Positions 7,125-14,600 are shown, counted from the first letter of the stretch. The stretch is DNA of 17,483 nucleotides from an uncultured Sediminibacterium sp. (GCA_937907555.1 CALEST010000371.1:1-17483); one strand, 5' to 3'. The notes: generated by a model not told the origin, from the letters alone. Program-made: numbers and translations.

Positions 7125-8315
7125 ATGGAAACCCTATTTAGTTTTCAGGCTGGCTTATTAAAAGGCATTCACAATAATTTTCGCAGGTACCTTCATGCCA
7201 ATATTAATTGGAACCAACGAATGATTGGTATTAAAGGCCCAAGGGGTTCTGGCAAAACAACCTTATTACTACAATATTTAAAATTTGATTTAAAACAACC
7301 AGCAAATGCGCTGTATGTAACAGCAGATCATACATGGTTTTATAATCACTCTTTACTAGAAACTGCAGAAGATTGGTATAAAATGGGAGGGCGTATTTTA
7401 ATAATTGACGAAGTTCATAAGTATCCGAATTGGTCAAGAGAATTAAAAAATATTTACGATGGGTTTGCCGATTTAAAAATAATATTCTCCGCCTCAAGTG
7501 CACTAGATATATATAGAGGAGAAGCCGATTTAAGCAGAAGAGTGATTCACTATACCTTAGCAGGATTATCATTTAGAGAGTTCATAGAATTTTCAACACA
7601 ACAAAAATTAAAAGCTTATTCGTTTAAAGACTTACTAAAAAATCATCACCAAATAGCAGCTAAAATAACAGAAGACCTACACCCCCTCCCGCTATTCAAA
7701 AAATATTTACAGTATGGTTATTTGCCCATTACAGCGGAAGGTGAAAAAGAATATCCTATAAAGCTGAATCAAATCATCAATGCAGTAATTGAAACAGATT
7801 TAGCATTTATTGCATCTTATGGACCAGGCACTGCGCTAAAAGTGAAAAAATTAATTGCTGTAATTGCAGAGTCGGTTCCATTCAAACCAAATATTAGTGC
7901 ATTAGCGCAAAAATTAGACATAAGTAGAGACAGTCTTTATACTTATATATCTCAGCTAACACAGGCAAGAATAATCAACACCTTACAAGCCTCGGGGAAA
8001 GGAATTTCAACTTTGCAAAAACCGGAAAAAATCTATTTAGAGAATACGAATCTATCATACGCATTAACCAGTTCCCCAGATATAGGTAATTTAAGGGAGA
8101 CATTTCTCTTTAATCAATTGCAAAATGCTGGTTTGGTTGTATCTGCGCCTAAAGAAGGTGATTTCTTGACAGAAGGCTATCATATAGAAGTAGGCGGAAA
8201 AAATAAAACGGCTAAACAAGTGAAAGCAACTGAAAAACACATCATTGTAGCAGATGAAATTGAAATAGGAATTGGAACCAAAATACCGTTATGGCTATTT
8301 GGGTTTATGTATTAA
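7125..8315 (+). CDS. AAA family ATPase with DUF4143-type C-terminus
   Basis: This 396-residue protein belongs to the large, poorly characterised group of AAA_14/DUF4143 ATPases. Walker A is GPRGSGKTT (residues 38-46), Walker B ILIIDEVHK (91-99) and the sensor strand IIFSASS (119-125). Arginines at RGEADLSRRV (131-140) are candidate finger residues. Residues about 255-290 (ALAQKLDISRDSLYTYISQL) read as a winged helix. The C-terminus has the nuclease-like fold region with D346 and IEVGGKNK (354-361); the usual E-x-K triad is not intact, so cleavage activity is doubtful. Function is unknown. The HTH and the four half-sites before the gene suggest autoregulation. It is 58 bases after the toxin gene but has its own promoter region. 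Its stop codon lies in a hairpin shared with the opposing gene. Confidence 0.8.
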   Translation: METLFSFQAGLLKGIHNNFRRYLHANINWNQRMIGIKGPRGSGKTTLLLQYLKFDLKQPANALYVTADHTWFYNHSLLETAEDWYKMGGRILIIDEVHKYPNWSRELKNIYDGFADLKIIFSASSALDIYRGEADLSRRVIHYTLAGLSFREFIEFSTQQKLKAYSFKDLLKNHHQIAAKITEDLHPLPLFKKYLQYGYLPITAEGEKEYPIKLNQIINAVIETDLAFIASYGPGTALKVKKLIAVIAESVPFKPNISALAQKLDISRDSLYTYISQLTQARIINTLQASGKGISTLQKPEKIYLENTNLSYALTSSPDIGNLRETFLFNQLQNAGLVVSAPKEGDFLTEGYHIEVGGKNKTAKQVKATEKHIIVADEIEIGIGTKIPLWLFGFMY

Positions 8316-8330
8316 AACTATGGTTTTAGT
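8311..8330. terminator. Weak bidirectional hairpin between convergent genes
   Basis: ATTAAAAC (8311-8318) and GTTTTAGT (8323-8330) pair over 8 positions with one wobble around TATG. The stop codons of both convergent genes lie in it. It is AT-rich and has only modest T-tracts, so termination strength is doubtful. Confidence 0.35.
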
Positions 8331-9664
8331 CTCATTTTAGTCAACAAAGGAATGAGTTGCTTATCACCAGGACTTGGTGCATACAATTGTTCAATAGTAA
8401 AGTCTTTATTAATTAAAATCATCCTTGGCACAGAAAGTAAGTTGTAATTAGAAAGTTTGTTTCGGTCAACAATAAACTCATCTTTGGATACACCCTGCTT
8501 AATCAAATACTTTTTCCATGCATCAAGGTTGTCATCAATGGAAACGGATAAAAATACTATGGAATCATCATTTTTAAATAGTTGTTTTAATAATTCCATT
8601 TTGGGTTTATCGGTTAAACATGGCCCACACCAAGTTGCCCAAAACTCTAAGTAAATTACTTTGTTTTTAAAGTTGGAAAGTGGAATAGTTTGATTATCCG
8701 TATTTATCAATAGAATATCAATTGCTGGGTCGCCCTGATTTAATTGAGTTAACTGAGCTATGGTAGATAAAATGGCATTTTTATACACACCTGAATTAAT
8801 TGAATCAATTCCTTTATTTAAAGCTATTAGGTCATTTTTATTATTCAACGTAATAGCTTTCTGCTTAATAGCACTTGCCTTAAACCAATCATTTATTTTC
8901 TGTGGTATCGAAAAAGTTGAAGGTTGATTTTGGAGGATTGTTTTTAATATATCTCGATAAACCACTAATTTCAAATTAATAGGATCAACTAAACCTTTTG
9001 AAAGTTTTGCAATGATTGGCCTAGTTAAAGAATCACTTTGTTGCTGAATAATTAAAGCACTATCTTTTGAAATCTTATGAACCCAACTATAATAAGTAGG
9101 TAAACTCATAAAGCTATTGATAATATCCGCTTTAATCCTAATGGATTCTAATTGGTAAAATTCAGGTGAAACAATTCTTTGAATACTATCCAATTGCCGG
9201 CTTCTTTCTTTACTTTTAATGAGAATATAATCAATTGTTTTTGCGATAGAGGATTGGATACCCGTTTCGCCATCTAAAAAAGATCCCGCCTTCGGAAATG
9301 GTGTAAGCTTCAAATAAGTATTTTCAATTTGACGAGAACCGCTAAAAATAGCTTTAGTGGGATTTTTCCAATCAATGGACGCTTTAATATCATCACCCGG
9401 TGATATATATATAATATTTCGACCTATACGATAATAGCCAGGTATTCCTATTTTAAATTGAATTGAAAAGTTTTGGTTTGAATCAGGAACAAAAATTCGT
9501 TCGCTAGAGGATAAGCTAATGTCCTTAAACTCAGTCATATCTTCCACTTCAACAGAATTGTTAAAATTAATGGCTTTACCAGAAATTTTAATAGTTTTTA
9601 CGGCTTGTGCATAAGTAAACTTAATAAATAGAAATAAGCTAAATAGAATAATGATATTCTTCAT
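8318..9664 (-). CDS. Exported TlpA-like thioredoxin, CGPC type
   Basis: This 448-residue protein has a signal peptide (residues 1-19, cleavage near TYAQ) and a long N-terminal region (about 20-310) of beta strands followed by helices, as in Bacteroidota TlpA-like proteins. The C-terminal thioredoxin domain carries WATWCGPC with Cys346 and Cys349 and the cis-proline segment LLSVPRMIL. Such domains exchange disulfides in the periplasm; whether this one oxidises, reduces or isomerises cannot be read from the motif. It is the last and most separate of four related genes, with a 235-base gap holding a strong hairpin just before its ATG. The N-terminal part is less clearly DUF4369-like than in the other three. 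The link to the cysteine-rich peptide is inferred from position. Confidence 0.85.
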   Translation of the reverse strand: MKNIIILFSLFLFIKFTYAQAVKTIKISGKAINFNNSVEVEDMTEFKDISLSSSERIFVPDSNQNFSIQFKIGIPGYYRIGRNIIYISPGDDIKASIDWKNPTKAIFSGSRQIENTYLKLTPFPKAGSFLDGETGIQSSIAKTIDYILIKSKERSRQLDSIQRIVSPEFYQLESIRIKADIINSFMSLPTYYSWVHKISKDSALIIQQQSDSLTRPIIAKLSKGLVDPINLKLVVYRDILKTILQNQPSTFSIPQKINDWFKASAIKQKAITLNNKNDLIALNKGIDSINSGVYKNAILSTIAQLTQLNQGDPAIDILLINTDNQTIPLSNFKNKVIYLEFWATWCGPCLTDKPKMELLKQLFKNDDSIVFLSVSIDDNLDAWKKYLIKQGVSKDEFIVDRNKLSNYNLLSVPRMILINKDFTIEQLYAPSPGDKQLIPLLTKMRLKP

Positions 9665-9678
9665 AAAAAAGTTTAAAA

Positions 9679-9708
9679 CATAGAATCAAATGTCTATTTG
9701 ATTCTATG
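9679..9708 (-). terminator. Perfect 13-bp hairpin with T-tract just before the last thioredoxin gene
   Basis: CATAGAATCAAAT (9679-9691) and its exact complement (9696-9708) close a 4-nt loop. On the - strand the stem is followed by TTTTAAACTTTTTT and then directly by the ATG of the downstream gene. It looks like an intrinsic terminator, yet it stands 15 bases before a start codon, so it may be an attenuator, an mRNA-end stabiliser, or the end of a repeat. Confidence 0.6.
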
Positions 9709-9899
9709 CCATTAAAATTGGCAGAGTCAAAATAATTCCAAAACCTATGCAAAATCTTTTTGAAACTCAAACGAAGACAAACCGCATACGCCAACAAAAA
9801 ATCCGCACTTTTCGCAGCGAAGTATCTTGGGTAATGCAAGCGGGAAGGATGGCCGGAGGCAAACCAAGCTAACTTTAGATTTAAAAAAGCATCAAACGC
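9709..9899. repeat. Gene-free stretch, possible dispersed repeat or relic
   Basis: This part of the 235-base gap has no convincing gene. Around 9779-9870 it is richer in G and C than its neighbours and includes a short palindromic stretch TTCGCAGCGAA and GGATGGCCGGAGGC. On the - strand a 66-codon frame runs through it and across the hairpin into the next gene. It looks like a decayed or non-coding element rather than a protein gene. A dispersed intergenic repeat is possible, but only one copy is visible here. Confidence 0.35.
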
Positions 9900-11033
9900 T
9901 TAATTGATTAAGTTTTTTTGGATGATGTTGCGGTATTTATTCATGGTCGTTTCATCGAATCCTGAAAATTTTTCAAGGATTTCCCCACGTGAATTCAAAA
10001 ATAAGGTAGCGGGGATTGAACCATTGTGTTTGAAAATTTCACGGGTGTACTCACTCAAATTTTCAGGTAATACCCATTGATCCCAAGACATTTTTTCTTC
10101 AAGTAGCGCCTTTCGCCATGCTGAAGAATCACGATCTAGAGAAATTGATACCATCTTTAGCCCAGAATTAACAGGAAATGCTTCATGCAGTTGCTTTAAG
10201 AAAGGTATCTCTTTTCTGCATGGTCCGCACCAACTTGCCCATAAAATAACCATTGTAAGTTTTGATTGACTGAAATGAAGCTTTTTCATTTTCCTATCGC
10301 TGCTCATAAATGAAACATTGGTTAAACTTTTTCCGTTTCGCAATTCAAGGCTTTTTTTCAATTGTGATACCAATCCATGAGTCTGCACCTCTTTGTCAAA
10401 AAGTCTAATCAAAGTATTAATCTGTTCTTTTGTAAAATTTCCTCGGTTATTGTAAACTTCATTTAGAAGATAATATGAAAAATTATACTTTGAGATTGTA
10501 TCTGTGATTTCTTGAAACAATTCATCAGACACTTCTTTACTATTTGGCAAACTCACATTAAACATTACATCCGTTTGTTTTCCTGCTACAATCATAGTAT
10601 CAGGATAAACCAATTTTATTTTGCTTGGCAGCTCCATATTCTTAGGTTCAAAAATTTGTATTTTTCCAGTTACTAATACAGAATCTGCTGGCATAAAATT
10701 TTCCGAAAAATACTTTCCGCTATTATAGGTTTTGTTCGTTTTGAAATGAAAGAGTATTTTATTGCCTTCTTTGTCAACTACATTAAAGCTGTAAAAACTT
10801 AATGGGTCTTCAACTGATTTTTTAAATAAAAATTTTCCATCTACTAAAATAGTTGAATCTACATTAGTTCTCGTAAATGTCTGTACATTTTGTTGCACCA
10901 AATAAATTGTACCATTTGGACAATTCTTTAAATCGCCAATAATTGTCATTTGGCGGTTTATTATTTTTTTAGAATTGCAATGCAAGGTTACTAAAATCAA
11001 AAATGAGAGTAAAATGACCTTTGTAATTTTCAT
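9900..11033 (-). CDS. Exported TlpA-like thioredoxin with DUF4369-like domain, CGPC type
   Basis: The 377-residue product starts with a hydrophobic export signal ending in LVTLHCNSKK. Cys19 could be lipidated, though the residues before it are not a standard lipobox. Residues about 28-130 (MTIIGDLKNCPNGTIYLVQ, VDGKFLFKKS) resemble the beta-rich DUF4369 domain that precedes thioredoxin domains in Bacteroidota. The thioredoxin fold holds WASWCGPCRKE (Cys269, Cys272) and the cis-proline segment GSIPATLFL. The expected role is periplasmic disulfide exchange. It lies 89 bases after the upstream paralogue with no clear promoter between, so it is probably in the same transcript. Its substrate is unknown; the six-cysteine peptide is a candidate by position only. 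Confidence 0.86.
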   Translation of the reverse strand: MKITKVILLSFLILVTLHCNSKKIINRQMTIIGDLKNCPNGTIYLVQQNVQTFTRTNVDSTILVDGKFLFKKSVEDPLSFYSFNVVDKEGNKILFHFKTNKTYNSGKYFSENFMPADSVLVTGKIQIFEPKNMELPSKIKLVYPDTMIVAGKQTDVMFNVSLPNSKEVSDELFQEITDTISKYNFSYYLLNEVYNNRGNFTKEQINTLIRLFDKEVQTHGLVSQLKKSLELRNGKSLTNVSFMSSDRKMKKLHFSQSKLTMVILWASWCGPCRKEIPFLKQLHEAFPVNSGLKMVSISLDRDSSAWRKALLEEKMSWDQWVLPENLSEYTREIFKHNGSIPATLFLNSRGEILEKFSGFDETTMNKYRNIIQKNLIN

Positions 11034-11122
11034 TAAAAATAAATTAAGGTATAAAATGATTATAAATAAAGGTCATAATTAATTGTTAGATAAGTGTAAT
11101 GTAAGTATCGGCTAAACAAGAA

Positions 11123-12277
11123 TTATTTTAAATTTTTTATCAGGGCCTCCATTAATGATATATTTCCCTGTGTTCCTTCATAACGCATTAGTATAGTACC
11201 ATCTTTCCCAATAAGTAGTTTGGCTGGAATTGGTTGAATACTATATAGTTTACCAAAATCATATACGGTTCCTGCACCTTGTAAAATATGCCTCCAAGCT
11301 CCAGTTTTGTCATCTTGAATAGCTTTTTTCCATGCTTCCTTTCTTTCATCATCATTGGCTATGCTTATAATTTCAAGACCTTTTGATTTAAATTTTGTAT
11401 GCAACTCTATTAAAAAGGGAGATTCATCTCTGCATGGTTTACACCAAGTAGCCCAAAAGTCTAACAAAACATAATTTTTATCTTTAAACTGCTCTAAAGA
11501 GATAAAATCGCCGTTGATATCAATGGTATTGAAATTCTTTGCTTTTGACCCTGGACTACCTCCTTGAATCGCTCTTATATTGCCTGCGATTCTTTGACCA
11601 TAATAACTATTTTGAATTTCAATAGAATATGAATTAAATGTTTTTATTACAGTGTCAAGTGGAAGTCGGTGAAGGAGGATTTGCAAATAAAAAGCACTAT
11701 AATAGGAGTTAATATTTTTATGGACATAATTTTCAGTTCGTATATTAATATCACGATAAAAAGGGTCTAATTGCAGTCTAATTTTTCTTGAACTATCCTT
11801 AAATTGAATTTTTGTTGGATCATATTTATATGCCAAATCAAAATAAAAAATGCGTTTATCCAAAGAATCTACTATTTTCTTATGTTGGTAGGTATTATTA
11901 AGCGAATCAATTTGATTTTGCGTATTAGAGCCCCTAAGTTTTAAATCTTTAAATTTATCTTTTTCCAAAACAAGGTTCATAATACCCGGTTCTATGAAAA
12001 TGGAACTATAATTAATGTCACTGGTATTTTTGAAAGCCCTATCACCATAAATATCTGCATTTATAGGATGTGGGATATACCCTTTGAAAATAAAAGACTT
12101 GTTAATAACCTCAGCACTGTCTGTTATATATTCGCCCTCATAATTTATATATTCTAATTTAATAAAACCTGAAGATTGATTTTTTATTTTACCGTATATA
12201 GTAAATGGCTTTGGGGAGAATTGAGCTACTAAGTAAGAAGTGAATAATACAAATAAAAAAGAAAGAAGTGCTTTCAT
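11123..12277 (-). CDS. Exported DUF4369/TlpA-like thioredoxin, CKPC type
   Basis: The start was set at the ATG at 12277 (MKALLSFLFVLF, a normal signal peptide with cleavage near LVAQ); an in-frame ATG at 12286 would add three residues. The product is 384 residues. Residues about 25-125 are DUF4369-like (FTIYGKIKNQSSGFIKLEY, then SSIFIEPGIMNLVLE and LRGSNTQNQ). Helices follow, then a thioredoxin domain with WATWCKPCRDE (Cys279, Cys282) and the cis-proline segment IQPIPAKLLI. It is clearly a paralogue of the 12930-14123 gene: both share the GSKAK segment before the thioredoxin fold and similar text around the motif. A lysine between the cysteines differs from the other copies and should alter redox behaviour. 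Periplasmic disulfide exchange is the likely role. Confidence 0.87.
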   Translation of the reverse strand: MKALLSFLFVLFTSYLVAQFSPKPFTIYGKIKNQSSGFIKLEYINYEGEYITDSAEVINKSFIFKGYIPHPINADIYGDRAFKNTSDINYSSIFIEPGIMNLVLEKDKFKDLKLRGSNTQNQIDSLNNTYQHKKIVDSLDKRIFYFDLAYKYDPTKIQFKDSSRKIRLQLDPFYRDINIRTENYVHKNINSYYSAFYLQILLHRLPLDTVIKTFNSYSIEIQNSYYGQRIAGNIRAIQGGSPGSKAKNFNTIDINGDFISLEQFKDKNYVLLDFWATWCKPCRDESPFLIELHTKFKSKGLEIISIANDDERKEAWKKAIQDDKTGAWRHILQGAGTVYDFGKLYSIQPIPAKLLIGKDGTILMRYEGTQGNISLMEALIKNLK

Positions 12278-12454
12278 CTGATACATTTTAACTGAGATTT
12301 ATTCAATACGATACCTATTCGATGGTTTAAGAGGGCAGTTTATTTTATAGTATTGGTGAATAAGCTAAGGCTTATTTGAAATTCTTTTTTTTTAGTTTCT
12401 TCAAGACTTGCATTAAACTATGTTAAGATGCAATAATGGGAGAATTCCATAAAA

Positions 12455-12850
12455 TTAATTTGTACTCAAATGAATATTGGGAGATTTAATCTTATTTCGT
12501 TTTAAGTACTTTATTTTATTCTTGTTTATATAAAACGAGTCAATTTGAGTTGATTTCTGAGGAAAGTCAATGTGTTTAACATAAGTGGAGTCAGGATGTA
12601 AAGCAATAAATCTTTCGTATAAATTGATTCTTTTTTTCAATTCTCGAAAGGAAACAGTGTCAAGAAATTGATCTTTCCTTAGTATGGCATTTAATTTAGC
12701 AGCTTCTCCTGAAAATATAATTGTACGATTATTATTGTAATCAGTAAAAACTCGTTCACCTCTTTTATTGATATAGTCTTTTTTGTATTGGATTGAACGG
12801 CAACTAAAAAAGAAGAGAAGCAATAGAAAAAGTATAAGTCTCATATTCAT
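12455..12850 (-). CDS. Small lipoprotein of unknown function
   Basis: This 131-residue protein has a short hydrophobic signal ending FFFSC, with Cys17 as the probable lipidated residue, so it is likely anchored in a membrane. The mature part is rich in Lys, Asn and Ile, has a predicted helix around SFRELKKRINLYERFIALHP, and shows no domain I recognise. No further cysteine is present, so it is not a disulfide enzyme. It lies between two paralogous thioredoxin genes in what looks like one transcript. A role in self-protection against the peptide, or as a helper of export, is only a guess from position. ATG codons at 12850 and 12844 are both possible starts. Confidence 0.6.
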   Translation of the reverse strand: MNMRLILFLLLLFFFSCRSIQYKKDYINKRGERVFTDYNNNRTIIFSGEAAKLNAILRKDQFLDTVSFRELKKRINLYERFIALHPDSTYVKHIDFPQKSTQIDSFYINKNKIKYLKRNKIKSPNIHLSTN

Positions 12851-12929
12851 TATCTTAAGTGGTAGTGGTATATTCTAACGCTCCTGACAAACAAAATGAT
12901 AATTAAATTATAAATCCAAATCATGGTAC

Positions 12930-14123
12930 TTAAAATCTAAATACTTTACGAAGCTGTTCAGTTAATTGAGTGTCATCGTCATTTTCCTGTCGAAAAATTA
13001 TGATTCCATTTGTATCAATGAGAATCTTAGTTGGCAAGACAGATATTGCATATTCTTTATTCACATTAAATTGATTGATATTACCTTTTTGAAACTCACC
13101 AATATCTAAATTATCACGTATGTGATAAAAAAGGCTAGTTTTATCTTTTTCGATAGCCTTTTTCCAATCTTCACTATTTCTATCAGAACTTATACAAATT
13201 ACTTCTAGGCCCTTATCCTGATATTTTTTATATAACTCAATTAAATAAGGGCTACCCTTTCTACAAGGCAAACACCAACTTGCCCAAAAATCTAATAGTA
13301 TATATTTCTTGCCAATTAATTTTGAAACATCTAAGAGTCGGCCATTAATATCGTTTATTGAGAAGACTTTAGCCTTACTCCCAACTCCGGCACCTAATTT
13401 AAGGACAATCTGTTGACGAACTAAATCACCAAAAACAGATTGTTGAATTTTAAAACTGAAATTATCATAAAATTTTGCAAGCGAGTCAACAGAAAGTGAT
13501 GAAAAATAATAACGCAATAAGTATGCACTTAAATAAGAGTCTCGATTCTTTTCAATATAATCAAAATCGATTATTTTAATTTTGTCTCTGTACGGAATAA
13601 GCTTATCAAACGCATTCTTAGCTAATTCTTGTAGCACAATATTCTCTTTTGATTTATTTAGCAGTTCAATAGCATTACTATATTCGGTTTCAAGTAATTT
13701 GATTCCCATATTATCGTATATACTATCCTTAAACTTTTGAAGTCTAGACATTTCATTTTGAACACTAGATCCGCTTATTGTCGCCTTCTTAAAGTTATCA
13801 ACCAATAGGGATATATTCATCATAGATGGCTCAATAAAAAAATCAGTTGTGTTCGGGTCATTGATAGATTTAGATTTTATATTGCCGTCTAGATAGGCAT
13901 TCGTGGGTTCTTTGATTTTGCCAGTAAATAAAAACCTCCCCTTATTTAGTTTACAAGTATCATGAATGAATTTTCCTTCAAAATTTAAATAACTCAGTAC
14001 AACAATCCCATTTTCTTGTCCTTTTAGATATCCAACTATTTTAAAACGGGAACCATCAACCTTTTTTTGACCAAAAGCTATTGAGTAAATTAACAGAAAA
14101 CAAAAAAGAAATTTTTTTTTCAT
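12930..14123 (-). CDS. Exported DUF4369/TlpA-like thioredoxin, CLPC type
   Basis: The start was set at the ATG at 14123 (MKKKFLFCFLLIYSIAFGQ, a proper signal peptide). An upstream in-frame ATG at 14171 would add 16 residues and overlap the terminator hairpin, so it is unlikely. The product is 397 residues. A DUF4369-like domain occupies about 25-125 (FKIVGYLKGQENGIVVLSY, FFIEPSMMNISLLV, ISGSSVQNE). A helical part and a thioredoxin domain follow, with WASWCLPCRKG (Cys284, Cys287) and the cis-proline segment ISVLPTKIL. It is the first gene after the six-cysteine peptide and the closest paralogue of the CKPC protein. It probably acts in the periplasm on disulfides. Its expression should depend on read-through of the terminator just upstream. 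Confidence 0.88.
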   Translation of the reverse strand: MKKKFLFCFLLIYSIAFGQKKVDGSRFKIVGYLKGQENGIVVLSYLNFEGKFIHDTCKLNKGRFLFTGKIKEPTNAYLDGNIKSKSINDPNTTDFFIEPSMMNISLLVDNFKKATISGSSVQNEMSRLQKFKDSIYDNMGIKLLETEYSNAIELLNKSKENIVLQELAKNAFDKLIPYRDKIKIIDFDYIEKNRDSYLSAYLLRYYFSSLSVDSLAKFYDNFSFKIQQSVFGDLVRQQIVLKLGAGVGSKAKVFSINDINGRLLDVSKLIGKKYILLDFWASWCLPCRKGSPYLIELYKKYQDKGLEVICISSDRNSEDWKKAIEKDKTSLFYHIRDNLDIGEFQKGNINQFNVNKEYAISVLPTKILIDTNGIIIFRQENDDDTQLTEQLRKVFRF

Positions 14124-14140
14124 AATATAAAATCTAAAAA

Positions 14141-14169
14141 GAAAAAGAGCTGCACAAATGGTGCAGCTC
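14141..14169 (-). terminator. Intrinsic terminator right after the peptide gene
   Basis: GAGCTGCAC (14147-14155) pairs perfectly with GTGCAGCTC (14161-14169) around a 5-nt loop, and on the - strand TTTTTCTTTTT follows. It starts 12 bases after the peptide stop. This is a strong intrinsic terminator by shape and would separate the peptide from the thioredoxin genes, with some read-through. Confidence 0.85.
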
Positions 14170-14181
14170 AAAAATTATAGT

Positions 14182-14382
14182 TTAAGGCATACACAATGTA
14201 CCAGTGTTGGTTCCGTTTCTCTCACACTTATTAGAACAACATGCAGAATTTGCGGAACAATCAAGTGTATAGTCAGTTAAACAAGGGGCGCCATTGGAGC
14301 CATCTGTTATTTCTCCACCGACAACTAATTTGGCTTCTTTTCTTGATAAAACTGAACCTAGTTTTTCGAATTTCTGTTTCAT
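14182..14382 (-). CDS. GG-leader precursor of a six-cysteine knottin-like peptide
   Basis: This 66-residue precursor has a 23-residue leader (LGSVLSRKEAKLVVGG, Gly22-Gly23) of the double-glycine type cut by C39 peptidase ABC exporters. The predicted mature part (24-66, 43 residues) has six cysteines at 34, 42, 48, 49, 53 and 64: C-x7-C-x5-CC-x3-C-x10-C. That order, including the CCSNKC core, is the pattern of inhibitor-cystine-knot peptides such as conotoxins. The mature part is acidic (about five acidic, two basic residues), unlike common cationic bacteriocins. Next to it are a peptidase-type exporter, an adaptor and thioredoxin-fold proteins. The ATG at 14382 follows an A-rich tract. Leader and cysteines are seen; the knot fold, export and any toxin or signalling role are inferred. 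Confidence 0.85.
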   Translation of the reverse strand: MKQKFEKLGSVLSRKEAKLVVGGEITDGSNGAPCLTDYTLDCSANSACCSNKCERNGTNTGTLCMP

Positions 14383-14410
14383 TTTTGAATAATTTTAAGT
14401 AACTAAATTC

Positions 14411-14513
14411 CTGCAGCTTTAAGCATCAGCAGATTGTTGGCTCGCCAAACCACTTATTCATAATTAAGTGTAGTACCATTTGACTGTTCTTTTCGGGTAC
14501 TAATCGAAAAGAA
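14411..14513 (-). promoter_or_regulatory. Structured leader with H-type pseudoknot before the peptide gene
   Basis: Read on the - strand: stem 1 is TTCTTTTCG (14513-14505) with CGAAAAGAA (14495-14487), 9 perfect pairs. In its loop, after AT, lies TAGTACC (14502-14496), which pairs perfectly with GGTACTA (14477-14471), 7 pairs. Junctions are 2, 0 and 9 nt, fitting a classical H-type pseudoknot. Directly after it CACTTA/TAAGTG (14470-14465 with 14456-14451) forms a 6-bp hairpin. Short hairpins follow at 14448-14437 and 14432-14411. The peptide ATG is at 14382. No fully consensus promoter was found in 14383-14616. A cis-acting RNA, or a protein-binding palindrome in DNA, are both possible. Confidence 0.6.
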
Positions 14514-14600
14514 ATATGATAATTCTTCCTCTTGAAAGAAAATAATTAAAAGTATTTTATGTATTTTTTGAGTGCAGTAAACTTCAAGTATTATATTTAA

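Noticed and set aside
9639..9839. 66-codon - strand ORF as a gene
   Set aside because: It runs across the perfect hairpin into the signal-peptide region of the next gene in another frame and shows no coding features. The region is described as a possible repeat instead.
12359..12433. Hairpins at 12359-12376 (7 bp) and 12408-12433 (6 bp) as terminators
   Set aside because: On the - strand, where the genes lie, neither is followed by a T-run. They are short and AT-rich and could be chance.
14124..14171. Upstream ATG for the CLPC thioredoxin gene
   Set aside because: It would put 16 odd residues before a normal signal peptide and start inside the terminator hairpin; the ATG at 14123 is preferred.
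14547..14554. TACTTTTA as a -7 box for the peptide gene
   Set aside because: It misses one base of TAnnTTTG and has no TTTG at the right distance upstream, so it is not called.
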